From: an uncultured Muribaculaceae bacterium
GTDB taxonomy: Bacteria; Bacteroidota; Bacteroidia; Bacteroidales; Muribaculaceae
Direction: 5' to 3'
NCBI GenBank assembly: GCA_910584545.1
Contig: CAJUBC010000046.1
Coordinates: 1 to 19,151 of the forward strand
DNA: 19,151 bases
In this document: positions 1-7,639 of the stretch, piece after piece
Numbering within the stretch: the stretch's first letter is position 1
Layout: each line of letters starts with the position of its first letter
Program-made: the position numbers and the translations under genes
Notes under the pieces: generated by a model
The model's database searches: none
Told to the model about the DNA's origin: nothing
Seen by the model: only the letters and a program-made list of their open reading frames with translations

Positions 1-114
1 CCTCGGCCCATTTCACAACCTCAATTTTACGCCATTTACTGAATATCCCTAATTATTTCTCCAACTTCCGGCTTCTGACCTCGTAACTATGACCTATGAT
101 CCCCTTCTGACTGA

Positions 115-1938
115 TCATTCAGTGCCGGCGTACATCGCCTTGATTACATCGGCGTAGTTGCGGGCGACAATAGCACGGCGTACCTTCATCGTGTTGGTGA
201 CTTCTCCTTTCTCAGCGGAGAAATGATGCGGCAATAACGATATACGTTTGATCTGCTCGAATCCTGCAAGGTCTTTCTGATAGGGCACTATCTGCTCCAT
301 CATGAATTCGACCACTGTAGGATTTTTCAGCAACGTCGCGTAGTCGGATGTGTCAAGCTTCTTCTCCTCGGCCCAGCGAACGAGCTGGCTGCGGTTGGGT
401 ACGATAAGAGCCGAGACGAATTTCTTCTGGTCGCCGATTATCGCAACCTCGTCGATATACTTGCATTCCGCGAGCCGCCCTTCGAGAAGCTGTGGCGCGA
501 TATATTTACCGTTGGATGTCTTGAAGAGGTCCTTGATGCGTTCGGTGAGCACCAACGCTCCGTCGGGAGTAAGATAGCCGGCATCTCCCGTCCGGAAATA
601 TCCATCCTCGGTGAAAGCGGCTGCATTGGCCTCCGGATTGTTGTAATAACCCGGTGTCACAGTGCCTCCTTTCACAAGAATCTCGCCGTTGTAGTCGATG
701 CGGACCTTTATGCCGGGTAACGGGCGCCCCACGGTGCCGATTTCATATCCCGTAAAGGGATAACATGCCACGGTGGCGGTGGTTTCGCTGAGGCCATATC
801 CCATTATCACATCGATTCCTACCGCGCGCATGAAACGCACTATGGAATCGCTGAGCGGAGCACCGGCAGTGGGAAAGAAGTTGGGATTGGGAATGCCGAT
901 GGCATCTTTCAGCAACTGGAACACACGACGGTTCCAGAAGTCATATTCCTTCTCAAGGGCCCATGACGGTTTGCGGCCGCAGCGCACGTAGTCGATGTTG
1001 CGCTTGTAACCGACACGGATGGCGCGGCTCACCATCATTCTCTGGAATTTCGACATGCCGGCGATTTTTTCTTTCACGCCGTGATATACCTTCTCCCAGA
1101 ACCTCGGTACGCAGCACATCAGATTGGGCTTAACCTCCTTGATGGTGTCCTGGATTACCCTCGGGTCGTAATTGAAGGCGATGGTTATTCCCCGCGTCAC
1201 GCAGAAGAAGTCCCAGGCTTTCTCAAGGATATGTGACATCGGAAGGAATGCCATTGAGAGGTCCTCGTCGTTGATCGGAGTGAGTAGCTCTATATGTTTT
1301 TGGATGCACTCATTGTAGTTGCTGTGAGTGATCACCACACCTTTCGGTTCGCCGGTGGTACCTGAGGTGTAGATAAGTGTGGCCATGTCTTCGGGAAGTC
1401 CGCGTGACGAGCGGGCTTTTACTTCCGCTGCGGTCTCCTCGGAAGCGTTCATGCCGAGGCGAACGAAATCGTCCCAGAAGATCGTGACCGTGTCGTCATC
1501 GCGCAGCTCAAGTCCATCGTTCTTGAACACAACGATGCGGCTTATGTCATCGGGGCGTTTCTTCCAGTGGTTGTAAGCCATGGGGTAGTGGTGGGAGTCT
1601 CCCACGAAGAGGACCTTGGCGCCGCTGTTCTCCACAATGAAATCGAACTGCGACTGCACGCTGCTGGCGTAGATCGGAACAGCGGCCACACGGTTGCGGA
1701 AGGCCCCGAGTTCAGTGATGAGGATCTGTGGAGTGTTGGGTGAACAGATGGCTATGGTGTCTTTCTCGATAAGACCGAGTTCCGCGATGGCTTTGCCGGC
1801 CACTTCCACCTGTATGGCAAATTCATTCCAGGATGTTGGCAGCCATTCGCCGTCTCTGCGCCAACAAAAACGATAAGCCTCCCGGTCGCCGTAGCGCTCG
1901 GCCTGACGGGGTACGATTTCCACTAATTTGTTTGCCAT
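115..1938 (-). CDS. long-chain fatty acid--CoA ligase (AMP-forming acyl-CoA synthetase)
   Basis: Activates a carboxylic acid, most likely a long-chain fatty acid, to its CoA thioester through an acyl-adenylate. The 607-residue length is normal for the FadD15-like branch. Motifs seen: P-loop-like A3 motif LIYTSGTTGEPKG at about residues 188-200, A5 motif YGLSETT at 381-387, A7 motif GYFRTGD at 446-452, hinge region RIKDLFKTSNGKYI at 467-480, and the C-terminal catalytic lysine in TNTMKVRR (Lys585). No signal peptide or membrane segment is apparent, so it is probably cytosolic or membrane-associated. The ATG start is the only sensible one and precedes a typical N-terminus. It lies 106 bp downstream of the flavin oxidoreductase gene on the same strand, and a TAACTTTG box in that gap suggests at least partly independent transcription. 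The substrate is not readable from sequence. Its place beside steroid-type reductases makes a sterol or bile-acid side chain conceivable, but a general fatty-acid role is the safer call. Confidence 0.93.
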   Translation of the reverse strand: MANKLVEIVPRQAERYGDREAYRFCWRRDGEWLPTSWNEFAIQVEVAGKAIAELGLIEKDTIAICSPNTPQILITELGAFRNRVAAVPIYASSVQSQFDFIVENSGAKVLFVGDSHHYPMAYNHWKKRPDDISRIVVFKNDGLELRDDDTVTIFWDDFVRLGMNASEETAAEVKARSSRGLPEDMATLIYTSGTTGEPKGVVITHSNYNECIQKHIELLTPINDEDLSMAFLPMSHILEKAWDFFCVTRGITIAFNYDPRVIQDTIKEVKPNLMCCVPRFWEKVYHGVKEKIAGMSKFQRMMVSRAIRVGYKRNIDYVRCGRKPSWALEKEYDFWNRRVFQLLKDAIGIPNPNFFPTAGAPLSDSIVRFMRAVGIDVIMGYGLSETTATVACYPFTGYEIGTVGRPLPGIKVRIDYNGEILVKGGTVTPGYYNNPEANAAAFTEDGYFRTGDAGYLTPDGALVLTERIKDLFKTSNGKYIAPQLLEGRLAECKYIDEVAIIGDQKKFVSALIVPNRSQLVRWAEEKKLDTSDYATLLKNPTVVEFMMEQIVPYQKDLAGFEQIKRISLLPHHFSAEKGEVTNTMKVRRAIVARNYADVIKAMYAGTE

Positions 1939-2039
1939 AATATTGTCTCAGGCCTCCTGCGGCCCATGTCGGCCCTTCTTGCGATGGGTTGTAATTTCTA
2001 TAATGATAAGAGTCTATGTTAAAAACGCATGAAAAGCCG

Positions 2040-2047
2040 CAAAGTTA
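2040..2047 (-). promoter_or_regulatory. possible -7 box (TAACTTTG) for the acyl-CoA synthetase
   Basis: Read on the minus strand this is TAACTTTG, an exact match to the Bacteroidota -7 consensus TAnnTTTG. It overlaps the stop codon of the flavin oxidoreductase gene and would give a leader of roughly 95 nt for the downstream ligase. No convincing TTTG -33 element is present at the expected distance, so the call is tentative. Confidence 0.4.
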
Positions 2048-3283
2048 TACACCGGACGCACCGATGTCACGGCTTTTGATTCTTTCGATCTCGCGTAGAA
2101 TGCCTGGGGGGAGTCCGGAGCAGTGCTTGTGACACGCCATTTCACGCGAATACATCCTCGCTATGCAGTAGTTCACATGTTCGCATCCGCAGCGATGGTT
2201 GCCATCGGTGGCGGCCATACGGTTTACGAAATCAGGTTCATTGATGAGAGCCCGTCCCATCTGGATGAAGTCGAAATCCTCTTCGTCGAGCACGCGGTCG
2301 GCCCCCTTGCGGTCCACCACGCCACCGACATAGACCAGCGGCATCGAGAGCTCGCGGCGGAAGAGGCGGGCATCGTCTAAGAAATAAAGCTCGCGAAACG
2401 GCACCGAGGGTATCATGCGCTTGCCGGCGAGCCTGACGCCATACTTGAGCCAGAGCTGTTTCATGTAATGTGTCATTGTATAGACGGGCATTTCCCCGCG
2501 CATCACATACATAGGTGCTTTCGACACGAAACCGCCTGAGAGCACCAATGCGTGGACGCCGAGCCGCTGCAGTTCGCGGGCTACCGTTAGGCAATCCTCG
2601 ATCTCGAGTCCTCCCTTGAATCCATCGCGCATATTGGTTTTCACCAATACGCCCATATCATTCCCCGCTGCCTTGAGAACTTCATCGACACACATCCTCA
2701 TGAAGTCCATGCGGCACTCGAGCGGACCTCCGAACTCATCCCGGCGTCGGTTGGTGTAAGGAGAGAGAAATTGAGATATAAGATAACCATGGCCGGCGTG
2801 CATCTCCACGCAATCGAAGCCGGCGTCGCGCGCTGTGCGCACGGCATCGCCGAACAGGCGTGCCAGCTCCCGTATCTCATCCTTGCGCAGTGCGCGTACG
2901 AAAGTTGGGGAGTATAGGTTGAAGCCGCCGCTTGCTCCCACCGGCATTCCGCCGGCTGTGGAGCGGTGGGTCATGTTGCCGCAGTGGCCGATCTGTATCG
3001 AAGCCTTAGCTCCGGCGGCGTGGATGCCGTCGGTGATTTCCCGGAGCGGTTCCACAATCTCAGGCCGCAGCCATAGCTGGGTGTCGAACGACAGGGCCGA
3101 GCGGCAAATACCGGCGTATGCAAGAGTGGTCATACCCACTCCTCCGCGGGCCACCGACAGATGATAGTCGCGGAGAGCGGGGGTAGGATTGTTGTCCTTC
3201 CCCATCCCTTCGAAAGCGGCGGAGCGGATGGTGCGGTTGCGCAGCTCTACGGGACCGATTCTTCCGGGAGTGAACAGTTTCAT
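2045..3283 (-). CDS. NADH:flavin oxidoreductase, single-domain Old Yellow Enzyme family
   Basis: An FMN-binding TIM-barrel ene-reductase that would reduce an activated C=C bond next to a carbonyl using NAD(P)H. The N-terminus KLFTPGRIGPVELRNR is the family's usual opening. HAGHGYLISQFLSPYTNRR carries the active-site HxxH-like region and substrate/FMN contacts, and YVGGVV...FIQMGRALINEPDF forms the phosphate-binding end of the barrel. The C-terminal 45 residues are cysteine-rich (CGCEHVNYC, then Cys 11 and 15 residues later). The FAD/NAD(P) domain of 2,4-dienoyl-CoA reductase or BaiCD-type enzymes is absent. I chose the ATG at 3283 (412 aa). A TTG at 3298 would add five residues and overlap the upstream stop codon, but the family normally starts at M-K-L-F. 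It lies 11 bp behind the 5-alpha-reductase-like gene, so the two are surely co-transcribed. An enone of a steroid or bile acid is a reasonable guess for the substrate. Confidence 0.88.
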   Translation of the reverse strand: MKLFTPGRIGPVELRNRTIRSAAFEGMGKDNNPTPALRDYHLSVARGGVGMTTLAYAGICRSALSFDTQLWLRPEIVEPLREITDGIHAAGAKASIQIGHCGNMTHRSTAGGMPVGASGGFNLYSPTFVRALRKDEIRELARLFGDAVRTARDAGFDCVEMHAGHGYLISQFLSPYTNRRRDEFGGPLECRMDFMRMCVDEVLKAAGNDMGVLVKTNMRDGFKGGLEIEDCLTVARELQRLGVHALVLSGGFVSKAPMYVMRGEMPVYTMTHYMKQLWLKYGVRLAGKRMIPSVPFRELYFLDDARLFRRELSMPLVYVGGVVDRKGADRVLDEEDFDFIQMGRALINEPDFVNRMAATDGNHRCGCEHVNYCIARMYSREMACHKHCSGLPPGILREIERIKSRDIGASGV

Positions 3284-3294
3284 GACCGAGGATG

Positions 3295-4074
3295 TCAATA
3301 GATGAAGGGAATGATGTACTTCCGGTTTAACGCTGCATACCGGTCGCCGAATTTATCAAGGTACCGGCGGTGTGTGGCCCTTGCGCGAGGAGCGAGATTC
3401 GCGAACGTCCAGACCACGAAGGCGAGTCCTCCGAGGCTCCATGTAAGAATGGCGTAGCCAAGCCATTCGGTGACTTCTCCGAAATAATTGGCGGAAGTGA
3501 CGTAGCGGAACATTCCACCCTGCGGGATGTAGTGGCCGCTGTCGCCCGGACGGCGCAAATGCCTGATGATATGGTCGGAATGGAGATTTATCGCCATGCC
3601 GGCAAGGAATATGACCGTGCCGAGAATGAACAGCGGACTCCAGAGCCATGAGACCGGATAAGTGTCGGCCGGTGACACATAGAAGAGCCATCCTCCTATC
3701 ATGTAGGCATTGATTATATTGAACACCACTCCGCAGATGATGATCACCAGAGGCATTCTGTTGGCACCTCTGATCAGCATCGGGAACAGGAATGATCTCT
3801 GGAAATAATGGACTTCGAAGAGAAGGGCCATCACTATGAGTGCCGGCGAGGAAGCGCGGGGACTGAATATCCACAGCAGTAACATGGCGATGAAGGAGGG
3901 CGCTTCCATGAGTACCCATCCGAGACGGTTGTTGACCGTCGGTCCCCATTTTCGGTTGTACATCATGCCATATCCGGCGGTGACGCGCTGCAAGACCACG
4001 AACACTAACACCGCAAGACAGAACATTCCTGCGATTACCGAATAATATATATCGGGTTCAAAAATTGAGGTCAT
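3295..4074 (-). CDS. 3-oxo-5-alpha-steroid 4-dehydrogenase (steroid 5-alpha-reductase) family membrane protein
   Basis: A 259-residue polytopic membrane protein whose C-terminal half matches the steroid 5-alpha-reductase domain very clearly. GGMFRYVTSANYFGEVTEW (about 186-204) and NLAPRARATHRRYLDKFGDR followed by a terminal IIPFIY are hallmark NADPH- and substrate-site segments, strikingly like animal SRD5A1/2. Further upstream, MEAPSF (56-61) and HYFQRSF (89-95) correspond to the LQELPSF and HYFHRTF regions, keeping the Glu and Tyr that contact the 3-keto group. Hydrophobic stretches at about 10-30, 52-70, 78-88, 108-132, 143-163 and 205-225 fit six or seven membrane helices. The family reduces the delta-4 bond of 3-oxo steroids; other members act on polyprenols or fatty enoyl chains. 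It is first in an operon with the Old Yellow Enzyme gene behind a strong promoter. Family assignment is firm; the natural substrate is inferred. Confidence 0.9.
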   Translation of the reverse strand: MTSIFEPDIYYSVIAGMFCLAVLVFVVLQRVTAGYGMMYNRKWGPTVNNRLGWVLMEAPSFIAMLLLWIFSPRASSPALIVMALLFEVHYFQRSFLFPMLIRGANRMPLVIIICGVVFNIINAYMIGGWLFYVSPADTYPVSWLWSPLFILGTVIFLAGMAINLHSDHIIRHLRRPGDSGHYIPQGGMFRYVTSANYFGEVTEWLGYAILTWSLGGLAFVVWTFANLAPRARATHRRYLDKFGDRYAALNRKYIIPFIY

Positions 4075-4092
4075 AAATCAATGTTTAATCGG

Positions 4093-4124
4093 CAAAGTTA
4101 CAAATATCCGCCGTGATAACCAAA
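4093..4124 (-). promoter_or_regulatory. sigma-ABfr-type promoter of the 5-alpha-reductase/flavin oxidoreductase operon
   Basis: On the minus strand TTTG (4124-4121) is followed by exactly 20 nt and then TAACTTTG (4100-4093). This is the complete Bacteroidota -33/-7 promoter at its preferred spacing. Transcription would start near 4087, leaving a leader of about a dozen nucleotides before the ATG at 4074. Confidence 0.8.
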
Positions 4125-4157
4125 TACAATTCGCACTTCCACACTCACTTCCACACA

Positions 4158-4191
4158 ATTCCGCACTGTCTCAGTAAGGACAGTGCGGAAT
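4158..4191 (-). terminator. hairpin terminator of the PorZ-like gene
   Basis: A perfect 13-bp inverted repeat (ATTCCGCACTGTC, 4158-4170, with 4179-4191) around an 8-nt loop, starting 22 nt past the stop codon of the propeller gene. The minus-strand tail is only weakly U-rich. It also sits just upstream of the 5-alpha-reductase promoter and would insulate the two units. Confidence 0.7.
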
Positions 4192-4212
4192 CGAGCGGGA
4201 TATTACAATGCT

Positions 4213-6882
4213 TTACCGAGAGACGGTGACTTCGAGGTCGTTAACCACTCCGCTGATGTCGTGGATTGTGTAGCGGCCTGTGGGGACGAAGGCTCCGTTG
4301 CTGTACTTAAGGTCCCAGTAGGTGATGTTATCGGATGAGAAGTCAAGAGTATTGACCACATTTCCATCAGCATCAAGAACTTGGAGGGAAGAGGTGAGAG
4401 GAATGTTATAGATGGTCACTACGCCGGTGAAATCCTTGTCTACAGCCGGAGGAACCGCCATAGGTGCCATGTCGTCCGAGCCTGTTCCTGCTGGTGCGTC
4501 GGGGCGTACGCTCGCTATTCCATTGTGGGTCGAGATCCAGAGGGTCTCGTCATCCTGATTCCATCCGAGGTGGATCACACGGTCATGGGGCAGGGGAGAG
4601 TTCTTCGTGGTGTAGTGCGCGATGATCTTCTTGCGGTCGGCCGACAGCCCGAAGACACCATCCGACTGAGTACCTACCCATGCTCGGTTATACTCATCGA
4701 AGATAACCGTATTCACCTGTCCACGAGGGATAATCGGATTCAGATTGCCGTTAGTGTCATACGTGCCAAGCATCGATACCAAGGCGATGTTCGAGCCGGG
4801 ATTGTTGTCGGCGGGAAATTCGACACATCCGCGAGATGTCGATACGATAATATTTCCGTTCAATGGATTCTCTGTCAAATCGAATACTGTGGACCAACCA
4901 TTGGATACATTCCCGGAATCTCTCCATCCATTATACATAGTCACAACATCATCTGAGGTGTCTGAGAGAGTGCCCTTGTGGTCCACGATTATAATAGGAC
5001 GTTTGTTTGAAGCAACGTATATTACAATCTTATTTTTATTTTTTTCATGTTTTAAAGCAAGGCATTGTCCGAATGAAAAACCATTTACATCATTGTATGG
5101 AACAAGCAGTGTATTGAATTCGATGGTCTTATCTGGAGGGTTGGTAAATGAAGACCGACTTTCCTTAGTGATATACATCAACGGTATCTGCGACACGGAC
5201 TTGTCTTCATTTGTATTGAGTATACCATATTGATCCATATAATAAGCCCAGAAAGTGCCTTCTGAATCAAATCCACCCGGATACATGGCGCAGAATCCTT
5301 TCCATTGTGACACATTGGGAGCGATGACATTGAATCCCGGAAGTGTTGATTTTGGATTTTCAGCCGATCCGAACATGAAGTGGGTGGCGGTGGGATCCTT
5401 CATATTCGCGAATGTGATTCCGTCAAAAATCGATCCCATCACGGCATAATCCGGAAAATCGGGGTCAAGATGTAGACCGAGTGGATCGGGAGTCGGGTAT
5501 CGAAGTATGTTTTTTTCATACATGGCCTTCCTTTCGGAGTTGTCCTTGATGAATGCCGGAGGGTTGGCATACGTAGAAAGGTCAGTCCATTTGCCATTGC
5601 GATAAAGCGTCATCTGCATTGGCTGCGTTACGCCTTTGTTATCGTTGTCAAAATTCGCGCCTTGGTTTACTATCACCATTCCATGAGTGGGAGAGTATGC
5701 GAATTCCGCATAACGGTGTGCCATCGGGCCTTCGTATTTCGCAGTGAAATTGTCAGTCCAGGTGCCGCTGTCTCCACTTTTCCGGTTGACGAAATCGCGA
5801 CGTTCCTTGGCCATCCAGAAGTTTTCGAAGTCCCATGAGCCGATACATTGGCGATAGTAATCGCCTGTCGATGCCCATCCGATGGTCTTGCTATTATAAT
5901 CGAGAGTGGTACGCGGTTCTTTCTCGTAGTTCAGCTGATATGCACTTGCGCGTGAGAAAACCAGATAGCCGTTCTTGTTGATGAGGGAATTGCTCTGTAA
6001 AGGAGTGGTGGAGACATTGTTGTCGCCTGCCACATAAAATCGGTTTGTGTCGTCCTTGCTTACTGCCGAGAGCCATTTCCCGCCGTCGAGCCATGCCCTG
6101 CATATCGAGGCATAGCTGGTGCCGTTGGATGCATTGCCTATGTATGCGAACGAGGTCTCGGAGAGGGGGAGAATGCATTTCGCCCCGTTGCGGGTTACGG
6201 AGAACGGGGTGAAATTGTCAATCACACAAAGTTTCGAATTTATATCGGCTTGATAGAATTTCCCGTCTATGATGGCGACTACTTTGTTACCGACGCGGCA
6301 AATATCCGTCACATCCTTGACAAAGGATGCGTTTTCCTTAATCTCTTTTGTATCACCGTCAATGTAAATAAATCCGGCTCTTGTGGAGATCCAGATGTCG
6401 TTATAGAGGTCGAAACTGATGGTACGGAACGAGCGGGCCCTTGCCAGAGATTCGCGTAGAAGATCATCGTGTGTTGTGCGGACTCCGTTTTTGTCGAAAA
6501 TGTCGATCACACCTGTGGAATACACCACTACGAGCTCCTCAGTACGGGGATTGAAGTTAGCGGCGTCAATCTCGCTGCCGGAGAGTTCGAGGCGGGTATT
6601 TACATCCTGAATTCCGGCTTCGGGATTATTCTTGTCATAAAAGAGAAGACCACCGGATGGCCATCTCTTTGTAGTGTTCAACTGGGTCTTGTTATACATG
6701 TTCTGACGGATGAAGAACCATGTGGTCTCTTCTCCATCCATGATCCGCACCGGGACATTGTCGTAGGAGGTGTATAGCTTCCAATCGGAGCCGTTTGTGC
6801 CGGCCGATGCCGATAGCTTAGGCAATGCGCAGACAAGAATTGTCAGTATAAAACAGAAGTGTTTAAGGGTAGAATGTAACAT
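4213..6882 (-). CDS. secreted PorZ-like beta-propeller protein
   Basis: An 889-residue exported protein. Residues 1-26 form a signal peptide (short basic start, hydrophobic FCFILTILVCAL, then LSASA). The mature part opens with WKLYTSYDNVPVRI, followed by GGLLFYDKNN, ELVVVYSTGVIDIFDKNG and DIWISTRAGFIYID. These match the start of PorZ-type propellers, which read W..Y.SY, then a ngnIDl segment, then a fGI-vld segment. Two-component-regulator-style propeller blades occur late in the protein (AWVGTQSDGVFGLS and LWISTHNGIASVRP). The last 75 residues (from about FTGVVTIYNIPL) resemble a beta-sandwich C-terminal domain of the type IX secretion kind. PorZ of Porphyromonas delivers anionic LPS to the sortase at the cell surface. 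Whether this protein does the same is inference. It is probably monocistronic, since a terminator follows it and no -7 box was found upstream. It is AT-richer than the right-hand housekeeping genes. The alternative is a generic surface propeller of unknown function. Confidence 0.75.
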   Translation of the reverse strand: MLHSTLKHFCFILTILVCALPKLSASAGTNGSDWKLYTSYDNVPVRIMDGEETTWFFIRQNMYNKTQLNTTKRWPSGGLLFYDKNNPEAGIQDVNTRLELSGSEIDAANFNPRTEELVVVYSTGVIDIFDKNGVRTTHDDLLRESLARARSFRTISFDLYNDIWISTRAGFIYIDGDTKEIKENASFVKDVTDICRVGNKVVAIIDGKFYQADINSKLCVIDNFTPFSVTRNGAKCILPLSETSFAYIGNASNGTSYASICRAWLDGGKWLSAVSKDDTNRFYVAGDNNVSTTPLQSNSLINKNGYLVFSRASAYQLNYEKEPRTTLDYNSKTIGWASTGDYYRQCIGSWDFENFWMAKERRDFVNRKSGDSGTWTDNFTAKYEGPMAHRYAEFAYSPTHGMVIVNQGANFDNDNKGVTQPMQMTLYRNGKWTDLSTYANPPAFIKDNSERKAMYEKNILRYPTPDPLGLHLDPDFPDYAVMGSIFDGITFANMKDPTATHFMFGSAENPKSTLPGFNVIAPNVSQWKGFCAMYPGGFDSEGTFWAYYMDQYGILNTNEDKSVSQIPLMYITKESRSSFTNPPDKTIEFNTLLVPYNDVNGFSFGQCLALKHEKNKNKIVIYVASNKRPIIIVDHKGTLSDTSDDVVTMYNGWRDSGNVSNGWSTVFDLTENPLNGNIIVSTSRGCVEFPADNNPGSNIALVSMLGTYDTNGNLNPIIPRGQVNTVIFDEYNRAWVGTQSDGVFGLSADRKKIIAHYTTKNSPLPHDRVIHLGWNQDDETLWISTHNGIASVRPDAPAGTGSDDMAPMAVPPAVDKDFTGVVTIYNIPLTSSLQVLDADGNVVNTLDFSSDNITYWDLKYSNGAFVPTGRYTIHDISGVVNDLEVTVSR

Positions 6883-6981
6883 ACGTATAAAAGTCAGGTA
6901 GGAAATATATCTAATGAGTGAGACGTAAAAATATACTCTATTATTACATGCTATGAGTCAGACATCTTGCTGAAAGCGGTC

Positions 6982-7557
6982 TTATCCGGAGTCTTGCGAA
7001 TCAAGGGACCATGGAAAGCGAACCAACAGGGAGTTTCGGTAGATACAATAAGTGGGTTTTATGATGGTGCTTTCCCGGGTGACAGTGATCACGGCAGTTC
7101 TTATGTCGGCATTGCCGGTATGAGCTTTTACATTTTCTACCACATCTGCAAGCGTGAAGCCGCTGTCGACCGCGTCGTCGACTATAAGAATGCGTGGATT
7201 TTCCATGCTTTTTAGTTCCTTTGCCAACGATGTGTCAATCTGAATGGGAGTCGCCTCTCTTGTCCTTCTGGAATCGCGTACGGCAAGTATCCGGGATTCG
7301 ATTATTCTGAGCATGTCCGCCATCCATCTTGGTAATTTCTTGATGACGGATACAATCACCCCCTTTTTATTTTTTGTGGAAGGGCGTTGCAAGAATACCG
7401 TGTAAAATTTAGGATACTCCATATTCCCAGCAACATACATCCCTCCGGTGGCTATTGCGATTACCATGTCGGGTTGAAATCCATCTCCATCCACCATTTC
7501 ACGTAGTGAATGGCAATGCTCTAAAAAAGAAGATTCTGTCAACGTCAGTACTTTCAT
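6982..7557 (-). CDS. type I phosphoribosyltransferase family protein
   Basis: A 191-residue cytosolic protein of the PRPP-dependent phosphoribosyltransferase fold. The PRPP loop RILIVDDAVDSGFT is at about residues 122-135. An N-terminal substrate/PPi loop VIAIATGGMYVAGNM is at about 32-46. A C-terminal LLVRFPWS (178-184) resembles the FPW hood motif of xanthine/guanine-type enzymes. Compared with a minimal purine enzyme it carries a basic insertion (KNKKGVIVSVIKKLPRW, about 62-78). No specific base can be assigned. It is divergent from the HAD phosphatase gene, 82 bp away, and a functional pairing of PRTase and HAD enzymes is plausible but unproven. The ATG start follows an AT-rich leader with no Shine-Dalgarno sequence and no clear promoter. 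Base composition is AT-richer than the right-hand genes. Confidence 0.8.
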   Translation of the reverse strand: MKVLTLTESSFLEHCHSLREMVDGDGFQPDMVIAIATGGMYVAGNMEYPKFYTVFLQRPSTKNKKGVIVSVIKKLPRWMADMLRIIESRILAVRDSRRTREATPIQIDTSLAKELKSMENPRILIVDDAVDSGFTLADVVENVKAHTGNADIRTAVITVTRESTIIKPTYCIYRNSLLVRFPWSLDSQDSG

Positions 7558-7574
7558 TTACCAAATCTTATTAT

Positions 7575-7582
7575 TAACTTTG
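7575..7582 (+). promoter_or_regulatory. -7 box (TAACTTTG) for the HAD phosphatase gene
   Basis: Exact match to TAnnTTTG in the divergent intergenic region. The -33 position holds TTTC at a 19-nt spacing, one base off consensus. Transcription would begin near 7589, giving a leader of about 50 nt before the ATG at 7640. Confidence 0.55.
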
Positions 7583-7639
7583 CGCAATGTAGAATCGGTT
7601 TTTCATGAAGTCGATGATTCTCATAAAAATGAATAAATA

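Noticed and set aside
3356..3949. 197-codon minus-strand frame within the 5-alpha-reductase gene
   Set aside because: It overlaps the real gene in another frame and has the irregular, Arg/His/Pro-rich composition of a shadow frame.
6883..6981. Possible promoter for the PorZ-like gene in the AT-rich gap
   Set aside because: No TAnnTTTG box on the minus strand could be found; AT richness alone is not evidence.
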